Positions 22,563 to 34,059 of a stretch of 64,000 nucleotides of DNA are shown here, piece by piece (position 1 is the first letter of the stretch; each line of letters opens with the position of its first letter). A program made the position numbers and the translations under genes. The stretch is taken from contig NW_006917093.1 of the NCBI RefSeq assembly GCF_000516985.1, positions 2,480,001-2,544,000 on the forward strand, given 5' to 3'. The notes under the pieces are model-generated. The model ran no database searches. It was not told the origin of the DNA and was given only the letters and a program-made list of their open reading frames with translations. The DNA is from Pestalotiopsis fici W106-1. Its lineage: Eukaryota > Ascomycota > Sordariomycetes > Amphisphaeriales > Sporocadaceae.

Positions 22563-24914
22563 TTTGACTGATTCGTAGTTGAAGAATCGGTAGTGGTATA
22601 AATAATATCAATAACTTCCAAAGCAGAGGCCCGGCCTAAGGATGGAAAGATTGTTGTTTAAAATGGAGCACTTGAAAAAGAGCGTATAGAATGCAATAAA
22701 AAAGCGTTCACAGAACTGAGAAAAGAATGTAGTGAAGAATGAGAGACACTATTGTTGGATGAGGGAGAGAGAAGGAAACAAATCAAACCATCACGAACCA
22801 CGACAGGACTCTATATACTACTCGGATGAGCACCCTGTTCTAGATGTCGTGGCCCTCGCCTCGGCATCAAGGCACGCTCGCTTACCTGTAGGGATCAACT
22901 TCAAGAGTCGCGAGTGATTCAAGCCCAGCGTCTGATACCAAGACGACATGGCCCCTTGGCACTTTGGGGAGGACTAGGATGCGTCGATCAATCTTTGGAC
23001 GGAGAGCAACGCAGGGTTCTGCAGCTGGGACAAACCATGCCGTCGTTGAAATACAGGCTACAGCGCTTCTTCGGCTGGGTTGGATTCCGGGAGGCAATTA
23101 CCTCACCAGAAGCCAAGGAGCCAAGGCCCCTCCCCATTCGAAGCGCCAGGCCTGGAGGCGGCTCTGCGAGATCTTGACAGGCCTTAATCCATGATCGGCT
23201 CCAAGACCGATTGGTCGTTAGCATGAGCAATGAGGTAAAATGGTAGCAAGGGCCATCGGCTAGACCGGGAGGTTGGCCGATGCAATGGCGTTACAAAGTC
23301 TGGGTATCGCGGTGGTCGCTATATTTACTGGCCATACAAGTAGGAACTCATGGCCACTTGCACGGTGCACCTCAGGCGGAGAAGCACACAAAGTAATCGT
23401 TGCGAGTCTGGGGAACCCTTAGTCAAGACGCACTGTGCCCAGTATCGTGCCTGGAGTCCACCTTTGGTGTTTTGAGTCTGAAGATGAGATGAGACTGCGC
23501 ATCCGACAGATCCCGTCTCAGATTTCTTGAGCCGCAAGCACCTTGGCGGGCGCAATTGCCGCCAATGGGGTGAAGATGGCCCATGCACCAGGGGGGCATT
23601 TCTCAACATACCACCCCGTCCAACAGGGATCTCGGAGATTTCCTCAAACTCCATAAGTTTAATCTCAACGTTGTTCTGAGTCGTTGCGAGAAGCAAAGAT
23701 GGTTGGTTTTCTTCTCGACCCATGACAGGTCTGGCTAATACCTAGTACCGAGATAGGTATGTCGCATGCGCCTTGAATGCTTGTAAAAATAATCTGCACA
23801 GCACCTAGGTACAAGCGAGAGCATGTTTACCCCCCCGTCACGATAGCTGCTACTGCAGTCGCTCAGACGACCGAATTCCGGATGGCTGCCAGGTTGTCGT
23901 AGCAAGCCACGCGCTCAACTTCAGATGGCAAGTCAATCGTCTCATTATTACCACCAATGGAAGCATGTTTCCCGTTTTTTCGTATGACTGCCGCTGGTAT
24001 GGCGCGATGAACTCAAATGTCGATCATGGTTGTACGAGACTTGAGATGGGACATATATACATGCGCCCTGGATACAGGTTTGAGCTTGGTGAAAGGGGGA
24101 TCGATGCTGCCGATCAATACCGCCTCGATGATGATTACGGCAAAATCATGGAATTGAAAATGTTTATCACTGCCAAACGTCCTGCCATTCTGGCATTTGT
24201 GAATCAGAATCCAGATACGACACGAGACGGTTAGTCCAACCGACATTACAATTTGTCAAACAGATGATCCCACGGTTGATCAAGAGGTAAGGCAGGAACC
24301 AAGATCCTCAACTCATGCGATATCGGGCATTGCTCATTTTGCCTGCGATCAATGCAAATGACCAAAGTACTTGCCAGCCGCCGTGGATGGAATGCTTGCC
24401 GACCATAAACATTCCACTGTCCATCGGACATGATCAATGAACCCTCAGGGGTCATGATGTAAGTTGTGCGGTTGAGGCAGTCGCTTTCATGCGGCTCAAG
24501 TGTCTGATTCGCTGAATTGGGACACGATATCAACCGCTTATTCCGTGTTTCTGGTCCGGTTGTGTCTCGAGTTCTTGTGCCGGATCGCTTTGAAATGCCC
24601 CTGGTGTCGATTAGTTAAGAGACAAGGAATAAGTCTGAATCATGCTGCATCTGCTTGAGTTGTAGTTATCAATTGGGATCCAAGAATATTGTCGCTTTCG
24701 AAAATTGCACAAGGTGTATGTAGCCGAACATACTGCCACATTCACATGAAAACCAGCGCTGATTTTTCCAATATTCTCTTTTGTACAGGATTGGCGGACG
24801 CCAGGGAACGTCTAAAGAAATGGTCGGGTCTCGCAATTTCTTCGCGAGGTCTATTCACCGAAAGGTCGAGTTGTGTCCATCCTCCCTCCGTTCTAGTATT
24901 CATACAATCCACGC
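22563..24914. other. Long interval without an intact gene; possible decayed gene
   Basis: This 2.35-kb stretch lies between the secreted-protein promoter and the 3' end of the Rieske gene. Minus-strand ORF fragments occur at about 24533-24246, 23723-23325 and 23097-22882. They contain protein-like strings (GRQAFHPRRLAST, IPVGRGGML, RGHVVLVSDAG) in an order that could be a broken FAD-dependent monooxygenase, but stops and frame changes separate them and I could not join them by splicing. No intact gene is claimed. Confidence 0.45.
22882..24533 (-). pseudogene. Possible FAD-monooxygenase relic (tentative)
   Basis: Read on the minus strand, fragments appear in the order expected for a flavin monooxygenase. 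First, YGRQAFHPRRLAST (compare the D/H-R-x-D-L-H region); then IPVGRGGML (compare the C/G-R-G-G-x-L segment before the active site); then RGHVVLVSDAG (compare the G-D motif, normally G-R-V-V-L-V-G-D-A-A, that contacts FAD pyrophosphate and ribose). The GD motif would be altered to S-D, and no dinucleotide-binding GxGxxG N-terminus was found. The pieces lie in different frames separated by stops. Chance resemblance is quite possible. Confidence 0.2.
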
Positions 24915-26034
24915 TTAACCAATCACCAGGCTGTTCTCCTCGGGGAATTCGTAGGCAGGGATCTCGAGGTTGAGAGGAGCAGGTCCTTTCCTAATACGTC
25001 CGGAGATATCGTAGTGAGAACCGTGGCAAGGGCAGAACCAACCACCAAAGTCACCAGCCTCGCCGATGGGTACACAACCCAAGTGCGTGCAGACACCTGA
25101 AGTGAAACATGTTAGTTAAATGATTCGCAAGCATTTAATGCACACAAGTGCCAAATGCATAATGCAGAATTGCTCCATATGATGCAAGCTTCCCACAAAA
25201 AGGCCATGAAACATACCCAACATGACCAACCACTCAGGCTTCTGGACACGGTCCTCGTCGGTCTGGGGATCTCTTAATGAGGAGACCTCGACCTTGTTGG
25301 CCTCCTCGATCTCGGATTCTGTACGGTGTCGGATGAAGACGGGCTTGCCACGCCACTTGATGATGACGTTCTTGCCCTCAGGGATGGCGTTCAAGTCGAC
25401 CTCAACCTTGGCCATGGCCAAAACGTCGGCGGATGCTGACATGTTCTTCAGGAACTCTGTAGATTATTCCTAGATTAGCGATGATCCCGTTTGTGCTGAA
25501 TAGTAGCAGGGCGTCGTGGTGTTTGTGCTGCCATCACTTGATGATTTCCGTCATGCCCAGGTTCGCGCAATCGCGGCTTTCAAGTGCCGCGTCTGGGGTG
25601 GGAGGCAATTCAGAAGCACAATGGCCTTGAAAGTCGACGGATTCGTTCTGACTGGTGTACAATGCAAATCTTGTGCGATAACTCTGGGCTCGGGGTCCTC
25701 TGCGTAGTGTTTCGATGGGTTGTCCGCCGAACCCGAAGATTTCCGAGGCTTACGCACCTTGGACTGTAGACTTGGCACCGGCGGCGGTGATGGCACCCAT
25801 GGTACCGACCATGAAGTAGCTGACGAGCGAGTTGGTGTTCCAGCTGCCCTTGGAGGCGTACTTTCCGAAGTCGGGGACCTGGGTGGACTTCTGCTCGCCC
25901 TTGAAGGGGCTCGAGTAGGAACCGGCAGCATTGAGCGCAGTCGAGGTCGAGATGGCGCGCACGGCGGTGGTCTGGAAGGATCGAGATGCAACCTCCCGCG
26001 CGAGGGCGCGCGATGCAATGGTCAGGGGCGCCAT
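24915..26034 (-). CDS. RIP1: Rieske iron-sulfur protein of cytochrome bc1 complex
   Basis: Exons 25758-26034, 25217-25456 and 24915-25096 encode 232 residues. This nuclear-encoded subunit of respiratory complex III passes electrons from ubiquinol to cytochrome c1 in the mitochondrial inner membrane. It has a mitochondrial presequence ([20 protein letters not shown]), a transmembrane helix ([16 protein letters not shown]) with a flexible hinge after it, and the soluble 2Fe-2S domain. Cluster ligands are Cys175 and His177 in CTHLGC and Cys194 and His197 in CPCHGSHYD; Cys180 and Cys196 form the stabilising disulfide. Intron 2 splits the residue just before the first cluster motif (MLG|VCTHLG). 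All essential residues are present, and the length is near the family norm of about 215-230. Confidence 0.97.
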
Positions 26035-27948
26035 GGCGATGAGGGGGGAGTGTCAATTGGGGGTGGGTGCTGATCGGAGATGTTGAGCTTCAGGGCGGTT
26101 TTGAGGCTTTTCAAAATCTTGAGCAATTGAATGGCACGAGCCGAGCTTGGACTGTTTTTCGTGGCCTCAGGCTGCCGCTTCTTCAAATTAGCGATTCGTC
26201 ATTGGTCAATGCCGCCCATGACCCACTCTTTCGCTTCCGGGCGCCGCCCATTGGCATTGATGTCAGCTCGCTGACACAAGAATCTTGAATCGCCTCAAAC
26301 TACTCCTAGGTACTCCACGTGACTTCGCAACTACATAATAGATGTGTGATATAAACACATCACTTTTGATGATCAAGTGAGAAACACAACCATTGTCTTT
26401 CTGTACATTTGCCGTCAGAGTGACTCTGAAGCAATTACTACGATCCATGCAGTGGGTAGGTAATTGGCCCACCAGACCGGTCCCAGTCTGAGAACGTATA
26501 CATACCAGTCTAATTTGCAGATAAGAAGAAGACTGTTTATTTGCGCACCAAGGTAACCAGGAAAGCCGCCATTACCGGACTCCAACAGTGACATCTCACA
26601 GCAGCTATTTCGATCAAAAGTAATACATTCTTGCTTGATGTCTGCATCTTTAGCATCGGCTCCCACTATCCTTCGGGGGCTCATGCGTCAATCGTCAATG
26701 TCCCTATTGCGTGCCGATGCAACGACCATTGCTTGAATAAACAATTGATGGGGTAGATAATGGACAAGACACTCCGATTTGATATAATTCCCGCAGAACA
26801 CAATATCCTTCTGCTGATGCACACAGATTGTGATCTCTGTTCTACCGTCTTGAATTGTTTATGCATTAGTGGCTCTTTCGAATCCGCCGCGCTCGATCTC
26901 TTTCAGCGTCACAATGCAACATACTATGTAATGAGGGGCACATATGTTACTGCAGGAGAACAATTCCGAGGTGGTGAACTAAGAGATTATGTATCCAGTT
27001 GCATTTTACACTTATTGGACGGGTTTGCCAGTAAGAATTTGGTCGCAGCACGCCAAAACCCACTGATCCTGTTCAGTCGGACTATCGACTCGCACGACCA
27101 TCCTCTTATATCATCCCCTTAGTGCTTTATAGTATATTTTCCATCCTGCTAGATATGCGAATACTAATCTACTCTATATTTATATTTATATCCAGAACTG
27201 GCACCAAGTGCCAATACACCGCATTCTTAATGTCATTTGGCTAAACAAGGCGACTGTAGATTTTGTCTCAAATCGAAATGACTATGCTCGTACCAGGAGT
27301 TGCTGAGGACTATTGGTTGGAGGGACTTTAGAATCCTTAAAGTATTTATTTGCGATCCATATATATCTATAAGCGGATTGATCTACATGTATTCAACATT
27401 GTGTTTCTTCTTTTGTGTAGAGATGCAACTTGTCTGCCACGGAACGACTATAAGACTTTTCAATTATATGACCAGGACTTTTTCAACTAATTTATATTCA
27501 TTCAACACATTCATTTGCCACTAATTTTACTTTATATATATAATCCTGTCAAGGATAGATATTCTATATCAGTGTTGATACGAACAGTATCCAAAATATA
27601 GAGTAAAATTAAAGATGCTCACTATCTACGAAATTGTTGTGTGAATAGACAGGCTTGATAACCCTTCCCGTCGTGTTACCCAAAGGATGCCACAGCCACG
27701 TCCAAAGGATGCCTGTGCAGCACAAGTGCTCACGTCATCAGACAATCTGAAAATCATATGACGCGGCATCGATTGCCTTGCGTTAGCGTAGGAGCCAGGC
27801 TCCATAAAGCACACAAATTGATCAATTCTTCAGAGTAACTCTTTTGCATTTTAGCTTTCTGTCATCACCCTCTCTTTTTTTTATAAGCAGGAAATGCACT
27901 TCAGAGTCAATTATTTCTAGATTAGCTCAAAGTTTACAATAATACACA
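26035..27948. other. Divergent promoter interval with AT-rich block
   Basis: It separates the Rieske gene (-) from the ABM-domain gene (+). From roughly 27120 to 27610 the sequence is strongly AT-rich with many TA dinucleotides. The plus ORF at 26760-27122 and the others in this interval have no recognisable content. No intact mobile-element coding sequence was seen. Confidence 0.5.
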
Positions 27949-28687
27949 ATGACCGTGACCGAGTTGGCCCATTTCCACTCCAAGTCTGGCGACCTGACGC
28001 CCGCTCTACGCGATCTCATCCGCTGGGCAGTCGATGCGCAAGACAAGTGGTGTGCGGAAAACTTGTCCAGTACAACGCAATACATGTCAGATGGCAACGA
28101 AGCCAGAGGAGTTGGATGTGAGCATTTCATTTCTTTTATTCCGGCTCATCTTCTCTCAGGTTGCCCGAGAAATGCTGCCGAATTATACAGTTGACCATGT
28201 CCATATAGACTTTCAGCAGATCGAAGATCCCGCAGTGGTCCTTTTGACTGCGCATTGGGAGAGTGTTCCGCAACATGTAGAGTGGATGGGCTCAGATATT
28301 AACAAACAAGCAATACCTCCTCTAAGTGAGCAAGTCGACATGTCGAAGCTCCTCATCTTTCACGTTGATGATGTGGACGCCATCAGCCCCGAAATATTGC
28401 GGGCGCCTGTGGTTTCTGTGTCACGATATCTTGTCCCTAAGAATCGAAAACAAACTGTTGGGCAATCTATGAAGGAGATATATTCTCGTGACAATGCACG
28501 TCCTATCAGCAAAAGCGGATGGCGGATCGAAAAGGACGAAGCCATGGAAAGGGATGGAGTTGAAGAGCATGTCATAGTGTCCGGGGCAGAGAGCATTCAA
28601 AATCTGAAGGAGATCGAGGCAACATTATTCAAGGCAGTATTCAGCGGTTGTGGACAAGAAATCAGGCATTACAAAAGGATCTTCTGA
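27949..28687 (+). CDS. ABM-type dimeric alpha/beta-barrel protein
   Basis: The proposed exons 27949-28117 and 28209-28687 encode 215 residues. The start MTVTELAHFHSKSGDLTPAL, the FQQIEDPAVVLLTAHWESV block and the final HYKRIF are, from memory, features of a fungal family with two ferredoxin-like (ABM/Dabb-type) domains. Such folds often bind or oxidise small aromatic compounds, but the members of this branch have no assigned reaction. The donor is gtgagc at 28118. Three acceptors follow: 28159 is out of frame with exon 1, while 28190 and 28208 are both in frame and differ by six residues. I prefer 28208 because it gives VGYFQQIEDP, as in relatives. No signal peptide was seen, so it is probably cytosolic. 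Confidence 0.78.
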
Positions 28688-28812
28688 GCATTATATTATG
28701 CAGCTATACAGAGGGTCTGTTGCGAGATTAAATGCAACAAATCTAGAGATGCCAGATCTCACGAAACGAAGAGTCATGTCTATGGGATCTATTCTATTTC
28801 CGGCTCCAGGAT

Positions 28813-30192
28813 CTAAGAGGTGTAGCTTAAGAATTCGCCGAGAAATTCGAGGAAAAATCGACGGCGATGGCGGAAATGCTTTGGCCCCTCGACCTGGAGA
28901 AGCTCCTCTGCAGTCTCCCAGAAAATTGTCGTGTGAGAATCGCATAGCGAAGCAATGCTCTCTTCGTCAATGTTGAGCTGTGCCGTCTCGGGATCGGAAA
29001 GGTGGGAAGCAATCTTCGGATTGTTGACGAGCTTTAGGCAGAATACTTCGAAAAGCCCGTGGCTCGTCAGGAAAGCCATCAAGTCATTCGGTTTCTCGCG
29101 CTCGGGAATCAGATGGGCGAGGATGTCCCCTTGATGATCCTCAATGATCTTCCTAATGCGCATAGCGATGTTGAGCTCCTCTATGAGACTACTAGGAGTA
29201 GTGTTTAGAGTGCTGCTCACATCGGGACGGTCGTATCCAACCTTTTTCCGCCACCAGATATTGCAGAAAAAGGACGAAATGATAACTGGAATCAGAATGA
29301 CATATCCCCACCAATATGTTGGTGTGAGCATGGAGCCAACTCCGCCCATGATTGTGGCAGTGCCATTCACAATTGAATATAATTGGACGTTTAAGCACCG
29401 TTTCTGAATCAAAGAATTGATGTGATGGTCTTTCAATGTCTTGGCTGCAGCGTTCTTGTGATGATGCATCTTTATCCAGACGACGACTTGCCATGAGGCA
29501 TTGATTAGGCCAAACAGTGCAATTGGTGCGTTTCCAAGATATCCAGAGAGAAGATTGCTGACGTGCCAAACTGTTCGATTGGCACCTCCAATGGCCATGA
29601 AAGTGCCGATGGATATGAGAACTGCACCAATGCCCATCAGCACGGCCATACCCCAACGACTGATCCCCTCGGTCCAAAGCTCACGCTTGGTAAGCTTCTC
29701 AATGACCCCCAGAGCAGTCTGCGAGGTTTGTGCATCATCGAGGTGCCGAGCCTGTGCTGATTGAAACATTGCTTGTTGTCGGCGCAGGAACTTGATATTG
29801 TGCCATGATCTGATCGAGTCCAAGTATGCAAAGATGGAAATGGTGCCAGCGGCTGTCCCACCAATCGCCATCAGTATAACAGCGTATATAGGGACTGGTA
29901 TGTCGTTCCATATGTTGGCTGCAAAGTCTCCCGCATTGGCAAGCTCGAGAAAGCCCACGCCGAGGATGAGGTTGTTCTCTAGCCGCCAGCCCTGAGGGAG
30001 GATCCAGCTGCGGCGGCCCTTGACGAGAAGCACGTGGTCCCGTCCCGGAAAGCTGGAACCGAAGCCATCGGTAGTCTTTCTAGAAACGTGGGACGCTTCC
30101 TTATTGGGCAGAGGTTCATGCCGGCTACCTGACGATTGTGGCAGTGCTGCTATGCCGTGGCCGGCATTCTTGGCCGGCGCGCCGGTTGCCAT
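28813..30192 (-). CDS. Multi-spanning integral membrane protein, unknown function
   Basis: A single exon of 459 residues. The first ~95 residues are hydrophilic or mildly hydrophobic, followed by about five transmembrane helices near residues 100-123, 180-203, 220-241, 277-295 and 298-313. A basic cluster WWRKKVG then leads into a long soluble C-terminal tail of about 140 residues. There is no transporter signature, no conserved charged residue pattern of a channel and no enzyme motif that I recognise. Similar proteins are annotated only as integral membrane protein in ascomycetes. Its 3' end lies 125 nt from the convergent ABM-domain gene, so the two transcripts' 3' UTRs probably overlap. 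Confidence 0.8.
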   Translation of the reverse strand: MATGAPAKNAGHGIAALPQSSGSRHEPLPNKEASHVSRKTTDGFGSSFPGRDHVLLVKGRRSWILPQGWRLENNLILGVGFLELANAGDFAANIWNDIPVPIYAVILMAIGGTAAGTISIFAYLDSIRSWHNIKFLRRQQAMFQSAQARHLDDAQTSQTALGVIEKLTKRELWTEGISRWGMAVLMGIGAVLISIGTFMAIGGANRTVWHVSNLLSGYLGNAPIALFGLINASWQVVVWIKMHHHKNAAAKTLKDHHINSLIQKRCLNVQLYSIVNGTATIMGGVGSMLTPTYWWGYVILIPVIISSFFCNIWWRKKVGYDRPDVSSTLNTTPSSLIEELNIAMRIRKIIEDHQGDILAHLIPEREKPNDLMAFLTSHGLFEVFCLKLVNNPKIASHLSDPETAQLNIDEESIASLCDSHTTIFWETAEELLQVEGPKHFRHRRRFFLEFLGEFLSYTS

Positions 30193-31996
30193 TGATGCTT
30201 GAGTCGGTGGCCGGAATACGGCTCAATCGGCATAGAGGAGGGAGACAAGATATTATCAAAACAGTATATACTATTGGGTGGCAGTGCTCGGATTGGGCAC
30301 AGAAAAGAGACTCTGGGGTTAAATATCAACTCGAAAGTTTGAGTAGACCATGAGTAAAAAGGGAGCACTTGGGATCGGCCACACCCTTGGGGGCACACAA
30401 CCTTGGGCAACCGTAGCACCCGCTGTGGGAACAAGTCGTAATCAGAGTACTCTCGTCAACACCCATACGTCGAGTCTCCAGCTCCCCCATCGTGCCGAAC
30501 CAGACGGCTAAGCATCAGCGACGTTGCGCTTACCCGGTCTCCCCCGTCAGTGTCGTGACCCCCTAAATGAACTTTGAACTGGAACCGCTGCCTATACTAA
30601 CGCCTCTTGATCCACCAATGGAGATCGGCACGGAAGAGACGGCTTGGCACTACCCCATAGGATCAAACCCTTTTGCTCGCTGCAGCGGTGGCACATGTTT
30701 AATGATGGAGAATGTTGTTGCTTGCGTATGATAAAAGAATCATTTTCTTATTCGGAGTTATCTAGGGGCCGCGCGTAGACTCTACATTTCTATTTAAAGC
30801 CGAGAATGGGCAATGTCTCTAGCCGCGATCGCGATTCGGATGGCTTTTGGAGTAGCCGAGTCATCACCATCAACTTCCGATTCCAAAAATAGTCATTCAT
30901 CTTGTTTCCTTGAATATATCATTTGTGGATTTTGCGAATCAAACAGCGTAATTTGATAATCAATTCATAGGTGCCTAACAGAGCTAGTCAGGTGGAAGTC
31001 GACGACAACTATAAATTGAAGTCACAGTGTACGATTTTATATAAAAGTGAAATATATGTAAGTACGTGTGACAGAGAAATGCCACCTCTTGTCGTACATA
31101 CTTAGTGAGTCCTGTATGATGATTGCAACATTATCAGAGTGTCCCATTTTTATGTGCAATATGGTCTATACGCAATGAGGGCCGAGGCAGTATCAACATC
31201 GCACGGAACTACAGGCTCGGAGCGCCGAGGCAGGTAGTTGGTAATTGCTAACGTTGACAACCACAATTTTTTTTTCTTTTCTCTTTTTGGAACAAACAGG
31301 TCGTCAGTGAAATTTCAATTGCATGACGGGGAAATGCGAGATAGTATTCATGGTATTTCTACCATGTCCTCGCTTTTCGTTTGTGCTACGGGGAGGGTGT
31401 GTCGTCATTTAGGTTGCCGCTACAATTTCTTATGGCGTCCTGCCTGACCGAAGATAAAATAAAATTCAGTAGGCAACCAGAAATAACACATTTCAAGCCT
31501 CTATTTTCTCGCTCTCAGTGACATGTAGCTATATCCAATATGCTGATCATCCTGATGCATAAAACTTCATCATGAACGGAGCGGACTCATCATAATTTGA
31601 AGTGACATTCCACATTCTAGAATCTTGAATCGCCGTTAGCCCGGCAGAACGGCACGAGGGTGGAGAGATATCGCCCTGCTCAAAAAGCTCACGCCTCGCC
31701 GCCCCGTAGTGATCACCAAATTACTAGAATAGGCTACATCGAAGAAAACTATAGCAGGTTTCTGCCCCTTTTTCGGTTTAGTCTTTTTCTTTGGCATAAA
31801 TCTCCAATCATGGTCGTTTCGCAATGTCTCTTAGCCCCTCTCCATTGTCTAACTGGCAAATCCATCCGACGACAAGAAGCAACAACAACAACAATATCTC
31901 CAACGCCTGCAGCATATCCAAAGACTTTTTTCTGAGGAAAATAACAACGCAAGTTCCGACTGAAAATAATATCATCTATCTACAAAAGAAGAAAAC
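30193..31996. other. Divergent promoter interval
   Basis: It lies between the membrane-protein gene (-) and the calmodulin-like gene (+). Several short ORFs occur (31238-31447, 31660-31935 and others), none with recognisable content. No tRNA or 5S rRNA signature was found. Confidence 0.5.
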
Positions 31997-32737
31997 ATGG
32001 TTGGTTCTTGCACAGAAACGATGTGGCAAAGTTTGCTAATGCCGTCATAAGGCTTCAGCCTTGACCGAAGAGCAAATCGAGCAGTTCAAGCTCGCATTCG
32101 ATCTTTTTGTAAGTTGCTCGCGGTCTGGCCAAAACATTCTCTCACTCCATGGAAGCTGACAGTCACATCTCAGGATAAAGACAAGACTGGTCTGTGAATA
32201 TCGTACGCACATGAGATGTTCTGGACTGCGGCTGACGAGTGCAGGTGATATCACTGCCGCCGAGCTCGGCGAGGTGATGAGAGAGCTGGGTCTGAGTCCA
32301 AGTGACGCCGAGCTCAAAGACATGGTGGACGAGGTCGACGTCGACCAGAACGGCTCCATCGACTTCAATGGTGACCTGACTTGAGGCATCGCAAATTGTT
32401 ACAGAACAAAAGTTTTTGGCTGACCCCGCTCAGAATTCCTCACCATGATGTCGCACAAGGTCGAGCCCAGCGACGCTGAAAAGGAGCTCCGCGAGGCGTT
32501 CAAGGTCTTTGACCGCGACAACAGCGGCACCATCTCCGCCGCCGAGCTGCGCAACGTGCTAACCTCGCTGGGCGAGAACTTGACGGACGAGCAGATCGAC
32601 GAGATGATCCAGTCGGCGGACAAGGATGGAAACGGCGCCATTGACTGTACGTCGCCGATTGCTGTCCATTTCTGGCCCGTCGCTAACACGCCCTAGATGA
32701 TGAGTTTGCTCTCTTGATGACACAAGGCACATCGTAA
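31997..32737 (+). CDS. Calmodulin-like protein with four EF-hands
   Basis: Six exons (31997-31999, 32052-32108, 32174-32189, 32245-32370, 32434-32646, 32697-32737) give 151 residues. All four calcium loops have canonical ligands: 21-32 (DKDKTGDITAAE), 57-68 ([12 protein letters not shown]), 94-105 ([12 protein letters not shown]) and 130-141 ([12 protein letters not shown]). It should bind Ca2+ and signal through target helices. It differs from the near-invariant fungal calmodulin at many positions ([17 protein letters not shown]), so it is a paralogue rather than the essential gene. Exon 1 is the ATG alone, followed by a 52-nt intron with donor gttggt and a gctaat branch site; without it no start codon precedes ALTEEQ. 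Exon 3 is only 16 nt, yet its DKDKTG is the first half of loop 1. Signalling targets are unknown. Confidence 0.9.
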
Positions 32738-33530
32738 AGGGACACATGAAGAGTCTGTTTACAGAGATTGGGTTTCAACTTTTCCTCGGCAAAACGCAAA
32801 TTGCAATAAGTGATGCTACTAGTGCCTTGATTCAAGACGATGGGTCAAGCACATCAAGGTTTCGCGCTTTATGTTTTTCACATTTTCATATACCCGTAGT
32901 GGCCGATAGGTAAAATTGTACCCAGCAATTTGTGTCTTGGGCGTATGAATTATTCGCAATTGGGATGTAGCTATCGACCAAGTGAATAATTGTCATTGTC
33001 ATGTAAAGTTCACACCAAGAGAGAGGAATTTCATATTCAAACATGCCCACCCAGTATATCCAGGTGTCTACCCTGATGAATAGGAAAATTCTTCCCGGAA
33101 GTAATGTTTGATTTAATATGAGCCTCAATGGTCACAATTGTAGCCCGGCGACTGTATAACTCACCACTGGACATTACGTACAGATTGCTTCATCAGCCCT
33201 CATATATTCATATGCTCATACTGAATCGACCAAGTGAGAAATCACCTTGCTTGTAAATGTCAAATATGCGTCATCTCCCAAGGCGACTTGACAAATACAT
33301 CTCGCAAGCTGCTTTTGCTGAATAGAGTATGGTGATAGTCCGTATCGCAAATATCTTACACCATTGTTTCACCAAGTACGACCAAACCTGGTCGACCAGA
33401 GCATCATTTTGCCCTGGATTTACGTCTAATGGATCTTTTGTACCCTTTGTTGTCACATATAACGTACATCAGCCACTCTGCCGTTGGCTGCCTTGCCCTC
33501 CAAAATGGCTGCGCTCGTCCCGGTATCCTA
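32738..33530. other. Convergent 3' flanks
   Basis: This interval separates the calmodulin-like gene (+) from the uL11m gene (-). It is AT-rich; the small ORFs at 32886-33128, 33271-33456 and 33329-33574 look fortuitous. Confidence 0.5.
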
Positions 33531-34059
33531 TTATGCCACCACGGCAAGGCCTATCGATTTCGCCTGGTAAATGATTGACTTGCAGAGACCCTCTAGTGAC
33601 AGGCCTGATAATCTCAGCTCTGTTTGCTTGATCTTGGCGATCTCGTAGACGTGCTTCAGTGTGACGGTGCCAACCACCTCGTGGCCGGGCTTGGAAGCGC
33701 CCTTTCTCTTGCCCTTCTTTCCAATCGGGATTTCTGCTGCGTTTCTCAGAAGCCATGAGGTATGTGGTGTCCGGATATCAAAGTGGAATGATCTGTCTGC
33801 TCGTACAGTGACTCGCGTGGGCATTGGTGTGCCAGGTAGGATGTGTTGTGTGCGCGCATTGAATTCCTATTCGACACTGTCAGCGACGCTTTTGCAGTAG
33901 CATCCCGAAGTAAAATGTGCTCACTTTGCAAAAGTCCATCGACTTCACACCCTTACTACCAAGCGCAGGACCGACGGGCGGACTGGGAGATGCTTGACCA
34001 GCTCCTACGATGAGCTTGACGATTTGATCCGCACCAGCGGCGGCTCCTCTTTTCGACAT
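33531..34059 (-). CDS. MRPL19: Mitochondrial ribosomal protein uL11m
   Basis: Exons 33925-34059 and 33531-33866 encode 156 residues, a typical L11 length. uL11 binds the GTPase-associated region of large-subunit rRNA and takes part in factor-dependent steps of translation. The N-terminal domain shows [24 protein letters not shown], in which the Pro-rich loop is the L11 hallmark, then [14 protein letters not shown] across the intron. The C-terminal rRNA-binding domain shows [15 protein letters not shown]. The mitochondrial assignment rests on the bacterial-like sequence and the eukaryotic genome. No long cleavable presequence is present, but the start is basic, as in the yeast homologue. The cytosolic uL11 is distinct and longer. 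Confidence 0.92.
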
